Positions 15,159 to 16,145 of a stretch of 16,145 bases of DNA are shown here, piece by piece (the stretch's first letter is position 1; every line of letters begins with the position of its first letter). The stretch comes from an uncultured Planctomycetaceae bacterium (GTDB lineage: Bacteria; Planctomycetota; Planctomycetia; Pirellulales; Pirellulaceae), in the NCBI GenBank assembly GCA_903927685.1, contig CAIYOB010001379.1, positions 1-16,145 on the forward strand. Reading direction: 5' to 3'. Under the pieces are notes generated by a model. That model did no database searches. It was given only the letters and a program-made list of their open reading frames with translations, and had not been told where the DNA came from. Made by a program: the position numbers and the translations under genes.

Positions 15159-16045
15159 CTACTTGAGCGCGGGCAAGGCGGGGACCGGTCCCAGGCCCAG
15201 GTCGGTTCCGCGGACGGGCTGGCCGTCAGCGGCGAGTTGTCCGCCATCGTCGTTCAAGTCCGCGCCCACCGAGTAAATCACCCAATGCTCCCCCAGTTTC
15301 TTGATGCACAGCGGCTGGCCGCTGAACGGATCGGCGGTTTCCGCGGGCGGCAGGCTCAGGTCGGCCAACCCTGTCACCGGGACGCCGCGCTGTTCGAGCC
15401 GCGTCACCGCGTTCAGCATGCGAAGGCAGCGATGCATCGCGATGGTCTGGCGGGTCGTATGGCCCGTCGCCTGGATGGTGGGCACGAGCAGGTCCGTCAA
15501 GGTCGTCCACGGGCTACGGGGGCGAGGCACGGTGGGATGACCGATCGCGGAGCGATCGGCGGCGGGCGATTGAACCAGCGAGATCTGCTCCGTCATGACA
15601 TCCAAGCTACCAGATAGCCGACCAACACGGGCTGCTGATCCGCGTGACGAGCCAACCGCAGCATGGCCCTTGCGCAACCCGCCGCCTCGTCACATTTCCC
15701 CTGGGCCAGGAGAATCATCGTCCGCTGGTTCAGGAGCCGGACGGCGCTCCGAATGGGCGTGGCGTGCTCGATCCAGGCCGCGGTGAACTTGGACGCGCTC
15801 AAGGAATAGTCGAGTTGCGGGTCGTAGTGGGGGCACGCGGCCGCTTGTTCCGCGAGCCGGACCGCGTCGGCATGAGCGTCGAGCACCTCCTCCAAGGTCG
15901 TGATCTCGGCCGTGTCGAGCTGCCCGCGTTGATAGGATTCGCGTTCGGAGAGTGCCGCGAGGGCCTTCTCGATGGCAACGAAGTCCTGCCTAGCCCGCTC
16001 GAGATAGGTCGCAGCGTTGTCCTCTGGGCCCTGGTTCCCCGGCGG
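15159..16045 (-). pseudogene. Planctomycete hypothetical-protein gene with internal out-of-frame deletion
   Basis: Two adjacent frames read as the N-terminal and C-terminal parts of one family. The first (down to the stop at 15593) has GPEDNAATYLERARQDF, the repetitive helices AVRLAEQAAACPHYDP and RSAVRLLNQRTMILLAQGKCDEAAGCARAMLRLARHADQQPVLVGYLVA. The second (to the stop at 15159) resumes at LDVMTEQISLV and ends with TTRQTIAMHRCLRMLNAVTRLEQ, DPFSGQPLCIKK and VIYSVGADLNDDGG, the usual C-terminal end of such proteins. The join lies near 15606-15612. The middle section normally present (on the order of 100-200 residues by memory) is missing and the frame shifts. Stop and downstream ATG happen to overlap as ATGA (15593-15596), so expression as two short proteins is possible but unlikely. 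The N-terminal membrane anchor typical of the family is also absent. Confidence 0.65.
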
Positions 16046-16145
16046 GCCGGCCAACGAGTACATCACGCTGTACATTACCACCGGCTTTGGCCGCCTGCGC
16101 CACCTGGGCGTGGACCTGGACGTGACATCGGCCATCCAGTCGTTG
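16008..16145 (+). pseudogene. Alpha-2-macroglobulin-like fragment, 5'-truncated, runs off the window
   Basis: From 16026 the plus strand encodes GPWFPGGPANEYITLYI followed by TTGFGRLRHLGVDLDVTSAI. This matches the bacterial alpha-2-macroglobulin pattern (WFPGG-x-x-NxYIT-x-x-I-x-x-GxGxLxxLGV) in the helical part after the thioester region. An in-frame TAG at 16005-16007 and the absence of a start show that the upstream 1,000 or more residues are not here; the join to the minus-strand remnant lies around 16025-16045. The minus-strand frame over the same bases is basic and low in protein-like features, so the plus strand is preferred. What follows beyond the window is unknown. Confidence 0.55.

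Noticed and set aside
14754..15617. 287-codon plus-strand open frame over the pseudogene cluster
   Set aside because: No recognisable protein features; the minus strand carries the family-like segments, so it is probably chance openness in GC-rich DNA.
1..16145. CRISPR array, tRNA/rRNA, prophage, intact insertion sequence, toxin-antitoxin or defence system
   Set aside because: No regularly spaced repeats, no tRNA-like cloverleaf noticed, and no transposase, integrase, nuclease or toxin motifs in the credible genes.

Overview
The window is GC-rich DNA that reads best as a planctomycete chromosome, probably of the Pirellulales type. This rests on three things recalled from family knowledge rather than on a search: palindromic intergenic repeats whose accidental translations read RIANPSY or TDCQSV, a second repeat reading SPKRQRV, and several planctomycete-style families (heme lipoprotein, small heme-signature protein, DUF4832-type glycosidase, sigma-factor remnant). 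No RNA gene, CRISPR array, intact transposase or phage gene is visible.

Left part (1-4917). A two-component pair on the minus strand consists of a 773-aa hybrid-architecture histidine kinase (secreted ABC-type substrate-binding domain, one membrane helix, GAF, HisKA_3, ATPase) and a NarL/FixJ response regulator. A 349-bp divergent spacer holding three tandem palindromes separates the kinase from a plus-strand OprB-type carbohydrate porin. A plausible reading is a solute sensor that controls an uptake porin.

Middle (4914-9434). A secreted gamma-glutamyltranspeptidase on the minus strand converges on the oprB-like gene and shares 4 nt with it. Divergent from it are a DcaP-like outer-membrane porin and a lipoprotein with five CxxCH heme motifs. 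The theme is outer-membrane uptake, periplasmic peptide or glutathione breakdown, and redox chemistry.

Right-middle (9450-13057). A minus-strand run goes from an orphan PAS histidine kinase to a DUF4832-type glycosidase-like secreted protein and a four-helix small membrane protein. Divergent from the kinase is a small secreted protein with a single CxxCH. The divergent spacer contains a 19-bp tandem repeat that looks like an operator.

Right end (13103-16145). A small unknown protein and pdxA (vitamin B6 synthesis) are followed by about 1.3 kb of gene debris. This debris is a truncated ECF sigma-factor fragment, a hypothetical-protein gene with an internal out-of-frame deletion, and the start of an alpha-2-macroglobulin-like fragment on the opposite strand that runs out of the window.

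I see no complete, clearly new multi-gene system. The best leads are the sensor/porin arrangement, the repeat families, the tandem operator-like repeat and the pseudogene cluster.
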